From: Gallionella sp.
GTDB taxonomy: Bacteria; Pseudomonadota; Gammaproteobacteria; Burkholderiales; Gallionellaceae
Length of the DNA: 35,215 nucleotides
Reading direction: 5' to 3'
Assembly: GCA_024641025.1 (NCBI GenBank)
Contig: JAHEDW010000023.1
Location: 1-35,215 of the forward strand
Position 1 is the stretch's first letter. Every line of letters begins with the position of its first letter. A program made the translations under genes and the position numbers. Shown in pieces: positions 28,001-35,215 of this stretch. The notes under the pieces are model-generated. The model made no database searches, was not told where the DNA came from, and was given only the letters and a program-made list of their open reading frames with translations.

Positions 28001-29851
28001 ACCTGTTCCATCAGAACTGAAGACCGCAATGGTGTCTACGACAGTCTGATCCTGCTGGAGTTCGTCCAAGGCACCGTTGGTCACATACTTCCAGCCACCC
28101 TTGCTGTCGATACTCAATGTGCCATATTTACCCGTGATTCTCCTGTTTGCCAAAAAAGTCGGCGGACTGTCCACATCACTAATGGTCAGTGCGCCTGATG
28201 CACTCAAAGGGGCATTGGTTTCGACAAGAGAAGCCTCACCCGTACTCAATATTGCGGCATCGTTGGTGCCGTTGATGATGACTGTTACCGAAGACTTCGT
28301 GCCATCAGCGCTCCGAACCATGAATTTATCACTTAAGCTCTTGCCTTCATTGAGCTCATCAAAAGCACTGTTGGCAACGTAGGTCCATGCCCCCGCTGAA
28401 TCGATACTGAATGAACCGTTCTTGCCATTGACATCGCTTTGCACCTCGAAGGTCTCGGGGTTGTCCGGGTCAAATATGCTCACCTTGCCGGATATCCTGA
28501 GCGGCTCATTGGCCTCTTGCACGGATTCAATCGGGGCGCCAAGCTTGGCAGGATCGTTCGTGCCGTTGATGATGACCGTAACTGAAGTTGCTGTCCCGTC
28601 ATCGCTTAGAACTGAAAAGTTGTCGCTGATGCTCTCGCCTTCACTAAGTTCATCAAAGGCACTATTGGCAACGAAGTTCCATCGACCAGAAGAATCGATA
28701 CCGAAGGTGCCGTACTTGCCCTTGACATCGCCTTGTGCAACGAAGGTGTCTGGGTTGTCCACATCTCGGACGTTCACTTTGCCGGAAGCCTTGAGCGGCT
28801 CGTTGGTTTCTTTCAGGGTAACGCTGGGCGCGTCGAGCACGGCAGGATCGTTGGTGCCGTTGATGGTGATCAGTACACTGGTTTCCGAACCATCTGAACT
28901 TGAGACAGCAAAGGTGTCGTCAACACGCTGGCCCTCACCCAATTTATCGAGGGCACCGTTCGTGGCATAGTTCCAAGCACCGGCAGTATCTATATTGAAA
29001 GTGCCGAATTTTCCCTTGATATTTCTTTTTGCCTGGAAGGTCTCCGGACTATCCACGTCACGGATGCTCAACGTACCACTACTGCTCAAAGGTTCGTTGG
29101 ATTCCGAAAGGGTCACGTTTGCTGATCCCAGGATCGCTGGATCATTACTGCCTTTGATCGTGACTACCACGACTGTTGAGGTGCCATCCGAACTTACCAC
29201 TGGAAAACTATCGGTGGCGCTCTCGCCCGCCTTCAGTTCGTCAAGCGGGGTACTTGAAACATAGGCCCATGCACCGTCAGAGTCGATATTGAAGGTGCCG
29301 TTAGTACCCTTGACGTTGCTCTGCGCTAAAAAAGTCTCGGGGCTGTCAACATCCCGGATGCTCAGGGTCCCGCCGGTGCGGAGGACTTCATCAGTTTCAG
29401 TCAGAACCACGTTGGCACTACCAAGAATGGCTTCGTCATTACTGCCATTGATTGTTATCTGCACCGTGGTGGTGGTTCCATCAACACTGGCCACGGTGAA
29501 ACTGTCGCTGACACTCTTGCCAACATTGAGTTGATCTAAAGGACTACTGGCTACATAGCTCCATGTGCCGGCAACATTAATACTGAAAGTACCGTAATTG
29601 CCCGTGACATTTTTCTGGGCGACGAATCTCGGGGGATTGTCCTCGTCGCTGATGCTCAGTTTGCCGTTAGCCTTTACGGGTGAGTTTATTTCAGTCAGCG
29701 ATACGCTGGCTGAACCCAGCACTGCAGGAATATTGGTTGATGCAGCAACAACAGTCTCAGCATTGGCCAGACTGGTACTTTCAAACAGGGTTGCTACAGA
29801 AATAAAAGTCAGCGCAACCATCAACAGCATGCACCTTATGAATTTCTTCAT
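25004..29851 (-). CDS. Exported VCBS-repeat protein with C-terminal outer-membrane barrel and Pro-rich tail
   Basis: A 1615-residue protein. The start at 29851 gives a classic signal peptide (MKKFIRC, hydrophobic core, likely cut after SLANA); an ATG 14 codons earlier would spoil it. Residues 44-1316 are thirteen tandem VCBS-type domains, each containing DxDxP, GTF(S/N)ID, W.Y and DG...INGTNDPA. They are Ig-like beta domains typical of large bacterial adhesins and often bind calcium. Residues 1317-1471 look like an eight-stranded OmpA/OmpW-type barrel, opening GGWFGLKAGLN and closing LGLNFYFG. The last 144 residues are Pro/Ala/Glu/Lys-rich, with repeated PAFxPAF motifs. There are no RTX nonapeptides, LPXTG or type I secretion signal. 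It is likely an outer-membrane adhesin or periplasm-spanning protein. The family calls are firm; topology and ligand are inference. Confidence 0.88.
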   Translation of the reverse strand: MKKFIRCMLLMVALTFISVATLFESTSLANAETVVAASTNIPAVLGSASVSLTEINSPVKANGKLSISDEDNPPRFVAQKNVTGNYGTFSINVAGTWSYVASSPLDQLNVGKSVSDSFTVASVDGTTTTVQITINGSNDEAILGSANVVLTETDEVLRTGGTLSIRDVDSPETFLAQSNVKGTNGTFNIDSDGAWAYVSSTPLDELKAGESATDSFPVVSSDGTSTVVVVTIKGSNDPAILGSANVTLSESNEPLSSSGTLSIRDVDSPETFQAKRNIKGKFGTFNIDTAGAWNYATNGALDKLGEGQRVDDTFAVSSSDGSETSVLITINGTNDPAVLDAPSVTLKETNEPLKASGKVNVRDVDNPDTFVAQGDVKGKYGTFGIDSSGRWNFVANSAFDELSEGESISDNFSVLSDDGTATSVTVIINGTNDPAKLGAPIESVQEANEPLRISGKVSIFDPDNPETFEVQSDVNGKNGSFSIDSAGAWTYVANSAFDELNEGKSLSDKFMVRSADGTKSSVTVIINGTNDAAILSTGEASLVETNAPLSASGALTISDVDSPPTFLANRRITGKYGTLSIDSKGGWKYVTNGALDELQQDQTVVDTIAVFSSDGTGTTVKITITGTNDPAILGSAKSVLSETNEPLSTSGTLTIKDVDSPETFVEQTNVIGTNGTFSVDAGGNWKYVANTPFDELNVGDSISDSFTVSSADGTETKVEVTIKGTNDPAVLGAPAVVVDETNEPLKLSGTLSIRDPDSPETFEVQSNVKGKYGAFSIDSAGAWKYDANSAFDELNVGKSISDTFTVSSADGTKSKVQFTINGVNDPAILSSATIALDETNEPLKTAGKLDISDVDSPEKFVEQSNFKGTYGTFNVDATGKWTYVANSAFDELNVGRSITDNFSVSSDDGTQTHVKVTINGTNDPAILGSGYELLTESNETLTTSGTLSIRDVDNTPTFVVQEKVKGKTGFFSIDATGKWTYVSDGSPDWISEGQTDGDIFNISSSDGTMTAVQVAIKGTNDPAILGSASLVLDETNEPLKPTGKLSIKDVDSPETFVVQDQVKGTNGTFSIDASGQWIYVANSAFDEMNIDKSVSDGFTISSSDGTLTSVHVTIVGTNDPAVITVPRVLLKETNEALRATGKAGIYDVDSPEYFLSQRNAGGKYGTFSIDAEGAWVFAANEAFDRLGADQSISDSFKITSADATSADVLVIINGSNDPASLGSPDVILRETNSPRIARGKLNIIDLDSPMSVVAQSDVKGKNGTFNIDNSGRWSYVARSAFDDLEEGQSVSDRFIVVSKDGTSSSVHVTIQGSEESKFDGGWFGLKAGLNHSNLNGMESRDAFTYGIEEGTTWKLGVLQLGIYGSLEFNNTASGPVNYGSNVITFGTKLGLPLGNWQPYGKLSMARTNGSEAANDIGASHVGHAVGLEYKIGENVSITGEYSSSYGDTFKDGVENKLRNKNITLGLNFYFGVSAPIFERAPDVAPAPVSQSIVEPPTSDELDIEPSFGPKPTPAPKPEPEATPSFVPSFGPATEPETAPKPASEINPAFVPAFGSAPVTEPAPKPAAKPAPEPAFAPAFAPATEPEPATEPAPDTAPTQETKPAFTPAFAPAPAQ
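25904..29722 (-). repeat. Thirteen tandem 294-bp VCBS-domain repeats
   Basis: Aligned by eye, the first twelve units are exactly 98 codons and the last is 97, with no other insertion or deletion. Units typically start (I/V)LGSA and end INGTNDPA. Units 7-9 and 11 are closest to each other (ETNEPL, DVDSPETF, VANSAFDEL); the first and last two are the most diverged. This is an in-frame coding repeat, not a CRISPR or insertion element. Confidence 0.9.
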
Positions 29852-29962
29852 GCATGCTATCTTGATGTGGCAATCAATTGAGTTTTGCAACATTAATTAT
29901 TTCCGCGAAACTTTTTTCTTTTGATTAATGGGATTTTGCCTGAATATTTTGTCTTTTGGCGC

Positions 29963-29968
29963 ATTGTA
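29963..29968 (-). promoter_or_regulatory. Candidate -10 element of the VCBS-barrel gene
   Basis: TACAAT followed by GCGCC in the gap between rmuC and the VCBS gene, about 112 bases before the chosen ATG. The -35 is poor. The long AT-rich leader (29852-29955) holds no other visible feature. The ribosome site is weak (AAGATAG). Confidence 0.4.
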
Positions 29969-29981
29969 TCGAGAAATTTGC

Positions 29982-31298
29982 TTAATTTAGTTTGTCGTGC
30001 GTCATGTCCTGAGACGCTTCGACTTGCATATCTACCGCTTCTATCCGGGCAAATTGCTCTGAGATTTTTCGGCTGCTGATCTGCACATCGTCAACATCCT
30101 TGTTTGCAAGGCGAATGTGCTCCGCAAGCTTTTTCATGCGTTCATCAAAGCGGCGAAAATCCACTGCCAGCTTGCCCAATTCACTTTGGATGATGTGAAC
30201 CTGTTCGCGCATCTGCACGTCTTTCATCACTGCGCGTGCGGTGTTCAACACTGCCATCAACGTGGTAGGGGAAACTATCCATACGTGTTTTTGCATGGCA
30301 TATTCGACCAGATCCGCGTGATAGGCATGGATCTCGGCGAACACCGCTTCGGCTGGCACGAACATCACCGCACCATCTGAGGTCTCATTGCGAATCAGAT
30401 ATTTCTGGCTGATATCCTCTATATGCTTCTTGATATCCAACTTGAACTGTCTGCGTGCTGCAAGCTTGTCCGACTCTGACTGATCCTGATCCAGCATGCG
30501 GTGATAGTTTTCGAGGGGAAACTTGGCATCCACCGGAACCTTTCCGGTAGGCGGCGGAAGATCCAGCAAGCAATCCACGCGATTGCCATTCGAGAGTTTT
30601 GCCTGGAAGGAATATGCATCCGGCGGAAGGATATTGCGCACCAAGCCCTCAAGTTGCACTTCCCCGAACGCCCCACGCGAACGCTTGTCGCCAAGCAGAT
30701 GTTGCAGGCTCACAACGTTGGTCGTGAGTCCATCGATCTTCTTTTGTGCTTCGTCTATGGTGGCAAGGCGCGCCATCACGTTGGCAAAGGTTTCGTTGGT
30801 TTTTTTGAATCCCTCATCCAGGCGTTCAGCAACCTTGCCGGAAATCTGCTCCAGTCTCGCATCGGTGCTCTTGGTCAAACCCTCTATCGTCTGTGTCAGC
30901 AACTCCGTGCTTCTTTTCATCGTAGACTGGATCAATTCCTGGTCGGCGCGTCCCTGAATCACAAGTTGCTTCAGTAATTCTTCACGGGTTGACGAAAGGG
31001 CATCGTGTTGGGCAAGTTGCAAGGCTTGCATTGCCTCACGCGCGAGCTTGAGTTCTTGAGACACGATTTCGCGTAATCGCTCAGAACTTTCAAGTGTAAC
31101 CTGGGCCATGCGGTCACCCTGACGGTTCAAGCCTTCATGCAAGTCGCCCAGCATCAGGCGATGCTTTTCTTCCAGCACGCGCATCAATGCTTCTGGCTGT
31201 CCTGACTGCAATCTGGCAAGCGCAATCACCCGAACCGCAAGAAATATCAAAGCGATCAGGACCAGAGAAAGCAACACGACAGTGACGATTTCCAACAT
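29982..31298 (-). CDS. rmuC: DNA recombination protein RmuC homologue
   Basis: A 438-residue RmuC-family protein. The family is linked to limiting recombination between inverted repeats and has a predicted nuclease-like core. A single N-terminal transmembrane helix (MLEIVTVVLLSLVLIALI) anchors it, followed by a long charged coiled coil to about residue 190. The conserved core has SRGAFGEVQLE, PVDAKFPLENY and MFVPAEAVFAEI. I start at 31298, because earlier residues lack conservation and the TM segment begins here. The gene is downstream of typA, separated by a strong terminator, so it needs its own promoter or read-through. Confidence 0.92.
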   Translation of the reverse strand: MLEIVTVVLLSLVLIALIFLAVRVIALARLQSGQPEALMRVLEEKHRLMLGDLHEGLNRQGDRMAQVTLESSERLREIVSQELKLAREAMQALQLAQHDALSSTREELLKQLVIQGRADQELIQSTMKRSTELLTQTIEGLTKSTDARLEQISGKVAERLDEGFKKTNETFANVMARLATIDEAQKKIDGLTTNVVSLQHLLGDKRSRGAFGEVQLEGLVRNILPPDAYSFQAKLSNGNRVDCLLDLPPPTGKVPVDAKFPLENYHRMLDQDQSESDKLAARRQFKLDIKKHIEDISQKYLIRNETSDGAVMFVPAEAVFAEIHAYHADLVEYAMQKHVWIVSPTTLMAVLNTARAVMKDVQMREQVHIIQSELGKLAVDFRRFDERMKKLAEHIRLANKDVDDVQISSRKISEQFARIEAVDMQVEASQDMTHDKLN

Positions 31299-31315
31299 AG
31301 CGTAAAACGAAGACC

Positions 31316-31351
31316 AAAAAAAACGCCGTGCAGTATAGCACTGCACGGCGT
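31316..31351 (-). terminator. Intrinsic terminator of typA
   Basis: A 12-bp perfect stem (ACGCCGTGCAGT, 31323-31334, with 31340-31351) and 5-base loop, followed on the minus strand by eight T. It lies 25 bases past the typA stop and before the rmuC start. Confidence 0.93.
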
Positions 31352-31375
31352 TTATCCATTCGGCAGGTCGAGAGA

Positions 31376-33190
31376 TTACATGTTTCTTGCCGCGCGCTTG
31401 CGCTCATTTTCGGTCAAAAAGCGTTTGCGGATGCGAACCGATTGTGGTGTGACTTCCACAAGTTCATCATCATCGATAAATTCGACGGCTGATTCGAGTG
31501 TCAAACGAATCGGGGGCGTCAACCGGACTGCTTCATCTGTGCCCGATGCTCGCACGTTGGTCAGCTGCTTGCCCTTGATCGGGTTGACAACCAGATCATT
31601 GTCACGACTGTGAATACCGATGATCATGCCTTCATACAGCTTGTCACCAGGGGATACAAACATGCGGCCGCGATCTTCCAGTTTCCACAGCGCGTAAGCA
31701 ACAGCCTCACCGTTTTCCGCGGAGATCAGTACGCCATTGCGCCGCCCAGGCATGTCTGCCTTGACCGGTGCATAATCATCGAACACATGCGCCATGATGC
31801 CTGTGCCACGCGTCAGTGTCATGAATTCCGATTGAAAACCGATCAGTCCGCGTGCAGGAATGCGGTATTCAATCCGGACCCGTCCATGACCATCCGGCTG
31901 CATATCCTGAAGATCGCCGCGCCTACGTCCCAACTCTTCCATGACTGCACCCTGGTTGGTGTCTTCCACGTCAACGGTCAGCACCTCGAATGGCTCGCAT
32001 TTCTCACCGTTGATGTCGCGATATACCACACGCGGCTTGCCCACACCCATCTCGAACCCCTCGCGGCGCATGTTCTCCAGAAGGATGGTCAGGTGCAATT
32101 CACCTCGGCCTGCCAACAAGAATACGTCTGCCTCATCGGTATCTTCGACGCGCAAAGCAACGTTAACCAGCAACTCCTTGTTCAATCGGTCACGAATCTG
32201 GCGACTGGTCACAAACTTGCCCTCCTGCCCAGCCAAAGGTGAAGTGTTCACCATCAGATTCATTGTCAATGTCGGTTCGTCAACCTTGGGCATCGGCAAG
32301 GCCTCAGGCTTGTTCAGGTCGGCTATCGTCACACCTATGCCGATTTCCTCTATGCCGTTGACCAGGACTATGTCACCTGCCTGTGCTTCATCAAGCTGGA
32401 TGCGTTCGATACCACGAAAGCCTAGTACCTGGTTGACGCGCGCGCGTTTAGGGGGCTTATCCCCGTTCATGACCATCACGTCCTGACCAGGCTTGATACG
32501 GCCGCGACGAACTCGACCTACGCCGATACGCCCTACAAAGCTGGAATAGTCCAGTGCCGAGATCTGCAATTGCAGCGGTTCATCCACGGCTGCAGCCGAT
32601 GGCGCTGGCACACTCTTCAATACTGTATCGAACAGCGGGCGCATATCCGGGCTAGGCTCTGACAGATCGAGCGTTGCATAACCGTTCAAGGCCGAGGCAT
32701 ACACTACCGGAAAATCAAGCTGTTCTTCGGTCGCACCGAGTTTGTCGAACAGGTCGAAGGTCTTGTTGATCACCCAATCCGGACGTGCCCCAGGCCGGTC
32801 CACCTTGTTGATCACGACGATCGGACGCAATCCCAATGCCAGCGCCTTCTTGGTAACAAAACGCGTCTGTGGCATCGGTCCTTCAACTGCATCAACCAGC
32901 AGCAATACGCCATCCACCATTCCCAGCACGCGCTCCACTTCACCACCGAAGTCGGCGTGACCCGGTGTGTCAACGATATTTATATGTACTCCCTGGTAAT
33001 CCACTGCACAATTCTTTGCCAGGATCGTGATGCCACGCTCTTTTTCCAGGTCATTGCTGTCCATCACTCGCTCGGCGACGTGCTGATGAGAAGCAAAGGA
33101 ACCGGCCTGGCTTAACAGTTTGTCTACCAGGGTGGTCTTGCCGTGGTCAACGTGGGCGATAATAGCGATGTTGCGTAACTTGCGGGACAT
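31376..33190 (-). CDS. typA: Ribosome-associated GTPase TypA/BipA
   Basis: A 604-residue translational GTPase of the EF-G-like family, needed for stress responses and 50S assembly in cold. The G motifs are AHVDHGKT (12-19), the EKERGITI switch region, [14 protein letters not shown] and NKVDRPGA. The BipA-specific C-terminal domain follows ([20 protein letters not shown], then [12 protein letters not shown]). Length is normal. The ATG at 33190 lies about 33 bases from a -10 candidate, and the gene ends at a strong terminator, so it is probably monocistronic. Confidence 0.97.
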   Translation of the reverse strand: MSRKLRNIAIIAHVDHGKTTLVDKLLSQAGSFASHQHVAERVMDSNDLEKERGITILAKNCAVDYQGVHINIVDTPGHADFGGEVERVLGMVDGVLLLVDAVEGPMPQTRFVTKKALALGLRPIVVINKVDRPGARPDWVINKTFDLFDKLGATEEQLDFPVVYASALNGYATLDLSEPSPDMRPLFDTVLKSVPAPSAAAVDEPLQLQISALDYSSFVGRIGVGRVRRGRIKPGQDVMVMNGDKPPKRARVNQVLGFRGIERIQLDEAQAGDIVLVNGIEEIGIGVTIADLNKPEALPMPKVDEPTLTMNLMVNTSPLAGQEGKFVTSRQIRDRLNKELLVNVALRVEDTDEADVFLLAGRGELHLTILLENMRREGFEMGVGKPRVVYRDINGEKCEPFEVLTVDVEDTNQGAVMEELGRRRGDLQDMQPDGHGRVRIEYRIPARGLIGFQSEFMTLTRGTGIMAHVFDDYAPVKADMPGRRNGVLISAENGEAVAYALWKLEDRGRMFVSPGDKLYEGMIIGIHSRDNDLVVNPIKGKQLTNVRASGTDEAVRLTPPIRLTLESAVEFIDDDELVEVTPQSVRIRKRFLTENERKRAARNM

Positions 33191-33222
33191 GAATACAGCC
33201 TAGCTTAGTGAAAAGGGCGCGC

Positions 33223-33228
33223 ATTCTA
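33223..33228 (-). promoter_or_regulatory. Candidate typA -10 element
   Basis: TAGAAT preceded by TTGTGC and followed by GCGCGCC. It lies 33 bases before the typA ATG. The -35 is weak. Divergent from the rhlE start, whose -10 is about 50 bases away. Confidence 0.5.
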
Positions 33229-33279
33229 GCACAAGGCGAGGCATGATAATTTATTGCTGGCTTTTATTTTTTCCCTACG

Positions 33280-33285
33280 TATAAT
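33280..33285 (+). promoter_or_regulatory. Candidate rhlE -10 element
   Basis: TATAAT followed by GCGCCCC, with a pyrimidine-rich stretch upstream and only a loosely placed TTGCTG (20-base spacing) as -35. The transcript would start about 33292, leaving a leader of about 300 nt before rhlE. Confidence 0.55.
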
Positions 33286-33292
33286 GCGCCCC

Positions 33293-33592
33293 TTGCCGCA
33301 ATTGATGCGGCATTGGTTCATCGTTTTCTGACCTATCTCTCGCGCGTATTCAATTCGCGCCTGTCTAAAAGACCCACAAGATTTTCCAGGGTTTTCCGGT
33401 TAGCAACGATGTTTTATGCGCCGGTTGACCTCCTCCCCGAACATCGGGCTGTATCACCTCCTGCGCTCACACTTGGGAACTTTCAAGTTCATAGGTCAAA
33501 CTCGATTTGGCATGCGGTTACTTTCAACCACGTGTCGCCTGGAGTCTTGGCTTGCGAGTTGAAATCCCAGTGAATATTAAAAAGGAAACTTA
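33293..33592 (+). promoter_or_regulatory. Long structured 5' leader of rhlE
   Basis: About 300 nt without a credible gene. The 5' end has a perfect 7-bp hairpin TGCCGCA/TGCGGCA (33294-33312). In the middle, GACCTCCTCC (33427-33436) and ATCACCTCCT (33453-33462) both match the anti-Shine-Dalgarno end of 16S rRNA, flanking a CCCG/CGGG stem (33436-33448). The gene's own ribosome site AAAAAGGAAAC lies at the 3' end. Long regulatory leaders are known for cold-induced RNA helicase genes; the function here is inference. Confidence 0.5.
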
Positions 33593-35113
33593 ATGTCTTT
33601 TGCAAGTCTGAATTTAAACGCCAACATACTCAAGGCGATCGCCGATACCGGCTACACTGAACCTACACCTATCCAAGCCCAAGCTATTCCAGAGATCCTG
33701 GCCGGCAGGGACCTGATGGCCTCGTCACAGACCGGCAGCGGCAAGACCGCTGCTTTCACCCTCCCCGTACTCAATCGCCTTGCAACTCCCTCTGCAATGC
33801 CTGGCAAGGGTCCGCGCGTGCTGGTGTTGACACCTACTCGCGAGTTGGCACAGCAGGTTTGCGATGCCGCGACCAAGTACGGCAAGAACATGCGCTTCAA
33901 GATCATCAGTATTCTGGGTGGCATGCCATACCCGGTGCAGAACCGCCTGCTGTCCAACTACGTGGATATCCTTGTTGCAACACCTGGCCGTCTGATCGAC
34001 CACATTGAACGCGGCCGTATCGATTTCTCGCGCCTGGAAGTCCTTATCCTTGATGAAGCTGATCGCATGCTGGACATGGGCTTCGTCGACGATGTCGAGC
34101 GTATCGCCCAGGCAACGCCAAAGACACGCCAGACATTGCTGTTCTCTGCGACATTGGATGGTGTCGTCGGAAACCTGGCTTCTCGCCTGCTTAAGGATCC
34201 CATGCGAATTTCCGTTTCGGCAACCAAGGACAAGCATGAAAACATCGAGCAGCGCATGATGTTCGCCGATGACGTGGCTCACAAGAACAAGTTGCTCAGC
34301 CATCTGCTTACAGATGTGGACATGAACCAGGCACTGGTATTTACCGCTACCAAACGCGATGCTGACTCGTTGGCAGACAGATTGTCCGCACAAGGCCTTT
34401 CGGTCGCGGCCTTGCATGGCGACATGAGCCAGCGTGAGCGCAACCGCACCCTGCTGAACATGCGCAATGGCAATGTGCGCGTCCTGGTCGCAACCGACGT
34501 GGCCGCTCGCGGACTTGACGTTCGTGGAATCTCTCACGTAATCAATTTCGACCTGCCGAAGTTCGCTGAAGACTACGTGCACCGAATCGGTCGTACCGGT
34601 CGCGGCGGTTCATCCGGTATCGCTATCTCATTCGCATCCAACCGCGATGCGATATTGCTCAAACGCATCGAACGCTACACCGAACAAAACATCAAGATGC
34701 ATACCATTGAAGGTTTGGAGCCTAAATACAAGTTGCGTACCGGTTCCGCTTCGGACCGTCCACGCGGCAACGGGGCTCCTAACCGTAATGGCGGCGGCTT
34801 CGGAAACAACCGCAACGGAGGCTTTGGCGGCAATCGCAGCTCCGCCTTCACCGGCAACGGTAACAATGGTGGCGCTGGTTTCCACCATCGTGCACCTGAC
34901 AGCCGTCATAGTCATGACGGCAACAAGGAAGGCCATCGCCATACCCAGGGGTTCGGCGGTGCAAACCGCAACCAAGGTTTTGGCGGCCAAGGTCAACAAC
35001 CCCGCAGCCAGGACCGTAGCTTTGGCAATCGCGGCGGAAACAGCGCACCACGCCGACACGGCGACCGACCAAGTTATGCGCTTGGACGGGGAAACAACGG
35101 CAACACCCGTTAA
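33593..35113 (+). CDS. rhlE: ATP-dependent DEAD-box RNA helicase, RhlE type
   Basis: A 506-residue helicase with the two RecA-like domains complete. The Q motif is GYTEPTPIQAQAIP; motif I SSQTGSGKT; Ia PTRELAQQ; II DEADRMLDMGF, the RhlE-subfamily form; III SAT; V ATDVAARGLDV; VI HRIGRTGR. Residues from about 383 to the end form a low-complexity Gly/Asn/Arg/His/Gln tail with FGG and RGG-like steps, which in relatives binds RNA and drives condensation. AAAAAGGAAAC precedes the ATG at 33593. The gene is single, with a long leader and its own terminator. A role in RNA decay or ribosome assembly is expected from the family. Confidence 0.94.
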   Translation: MSFASLNLNANILKAIADTGYTEPTPIQAQAIPEILAGRDLMASSQTGSGKTAAFTLPVLNRLATPSAMPGKGPRVLVLTPTRELAQQVCDAATKYGKNMRFKIISILGGMPYPVQNRLLSNYVDILVATPGRLIDHIERGRIDFSRLEVLILDEADRMLDMGFVDDVERIAQATPKTRQTLLFSATLDGVVGNLASRLLKDPMRISVSATKDKHENIEQRMMFADDVAHKNKLLSHLLTDVDMNQALVFTATKRDADSLADRLSAQGLSVAALHGDMSQRERNRTLLNMRNGNVRVLVATDVAARGLDVRGISHVINFDLPKFAEDYVHRIGRTGRGGSSGIAISFASNRDAILLKRIERYTEQNIKMHTIEGLEPKYKLRTGSASDRPRGNGAPNRNGGGFGNNRNGGFGGNRSSAFTGNGNNGGAGFHHRAPDSRHSHDGNKEGHRHTQGFGGANRNQGFGGQGQQPRSQDRSFGNRGGNSAPRRHGDRPSYALGRGNNGNTR

Positions 35114-35135
35114 ACCTTCCTGCTCAAGCAATACA

Positions 35136-35162
35136 AAAGCACGCCTCGGCGTGCTTTTTTTT
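35136..35162 (+). terminator. Intrinsic terminator of rhlE
   Basis: The stem GCACGC/GCGTGC (35139-35154) with a CTCG loop is extended by AAA/TTT and followed by eight T. It lies 25 bases after the rhlE stop. A second weak hairpin (TGACGTTT/AAATGTCA) follows near 35166-35187; beyond it nothing is seen. Confidence 0.92.
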
Positions 35163-35215
35163 GCGCTGACGTTTCTACCAAATGTCAGAGCAAACAATGA
35201 ATTGACGAAAAATCG

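Noticed and set aside
25904-29722. Possible CRISPR or satellite array, because of regular 294-bp periodicity
   Set aside because: The repeats are coding, in frame throughout and have no short identical repeats with unique spacers.
26046-29924. A ladder of plus-strand open frames with similar Leu/Ser/Val-rich products opposite the VCBS gene
   Set aside because: They recur with the 294-bp repeat period and are antisense shadows of it; no ribosome sites or independent conservation are seen.
33313-33573. An 86-codon frame in the rhlE leader
   Set aside because: It starts at TTG without a ribosome site, has no recognisable domain and overlaps the structured leader.
33725-34582. A 285-codon minus-strand frame inside rhlE
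   Set aside because: It is antisense to all helicase motifs and has no known domain or ribosome site.

Overview
The window reads as ordinary chromosome from a betaproteobacterium. The gene families, the intermediate GC content and the gene order (yceD-rpmF-plsX-fabHDG-acpP-fabF-pabC-mltG-tmk-holB-tatD, and rimP-nusA-infB-rbfA-truB near rpsO-pnp) fit this class. A Nitrosomonadales/Gallionellaceae-like host is my best guess, but it is inference: no rRNA or other taxonomic marker is present.

Layout. (1) 1-1061: a small accessory patch with the start of a secreted protein running off the left edge, a broken CDGSH iron-sulfur gene with an in-frame amber codon, an imperfect palindrome and a DUF1232 membrane protein. 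(2) 1095-1444: a tRNA-Gly/Cys/Leu operon behind a consensus, rrn-P1-like promoter. (3) 1463-12289, minus strand: the fatty-acid/phospholipid cluster, followed by folate (pabC), cell-wall (mltG), dTMP kinase, clamp-loader delta' and TatD genes. It includes a 51-residue basic protein between fabG and acpP and an intrinsic terminator between rpmF and plsX. (4) 12345-14125, plus strand: maf/yceF, an RsmI-like methyltransferase and dksA, ending in a terminator shared with the convergent pnp. (5) 14187-23079, minus strand: rpsO-pnp and rimP-nusA-infB-rbfA-truB, the transcription/translation cluster. (6) 23170-29851, minus strand: glutamine-dependent NAD synthetase, then a large exported protein of thirteen 98-residue VCBS-type repeats, a predicted eight-stranded outer-membrane barrel and a Pro/Ala/Glu-rich tail. 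(7) 29982-35113: rmuC and typA (minus), and an RhlE-type DEAD-box helicase (plus) with a roughly 300-nt leader and a Gly/Asn/Arg-rich tail.

Most genes are housekeeping and form functional blocks: lipid and envelope synthesis, ribosome and transcript maturation, and translation-linked GTPases. Several start regions share a -10 hexamer running straight into a GCGC-type discriminator. This is the promoter shape known to respond to ppGpp/DksA, and dksA itself lies in the window.

The least ordinary items are the VCBS-barrel-tail protein, the amber-interrupted CDGSH gene, the structured rhlE leader with two anti-Shine-Dalgarno-like tracts, and the internal terminator in the rpmF-plsX gap. I found no CRISPR array, transposase, phage gene or obvious defence system.
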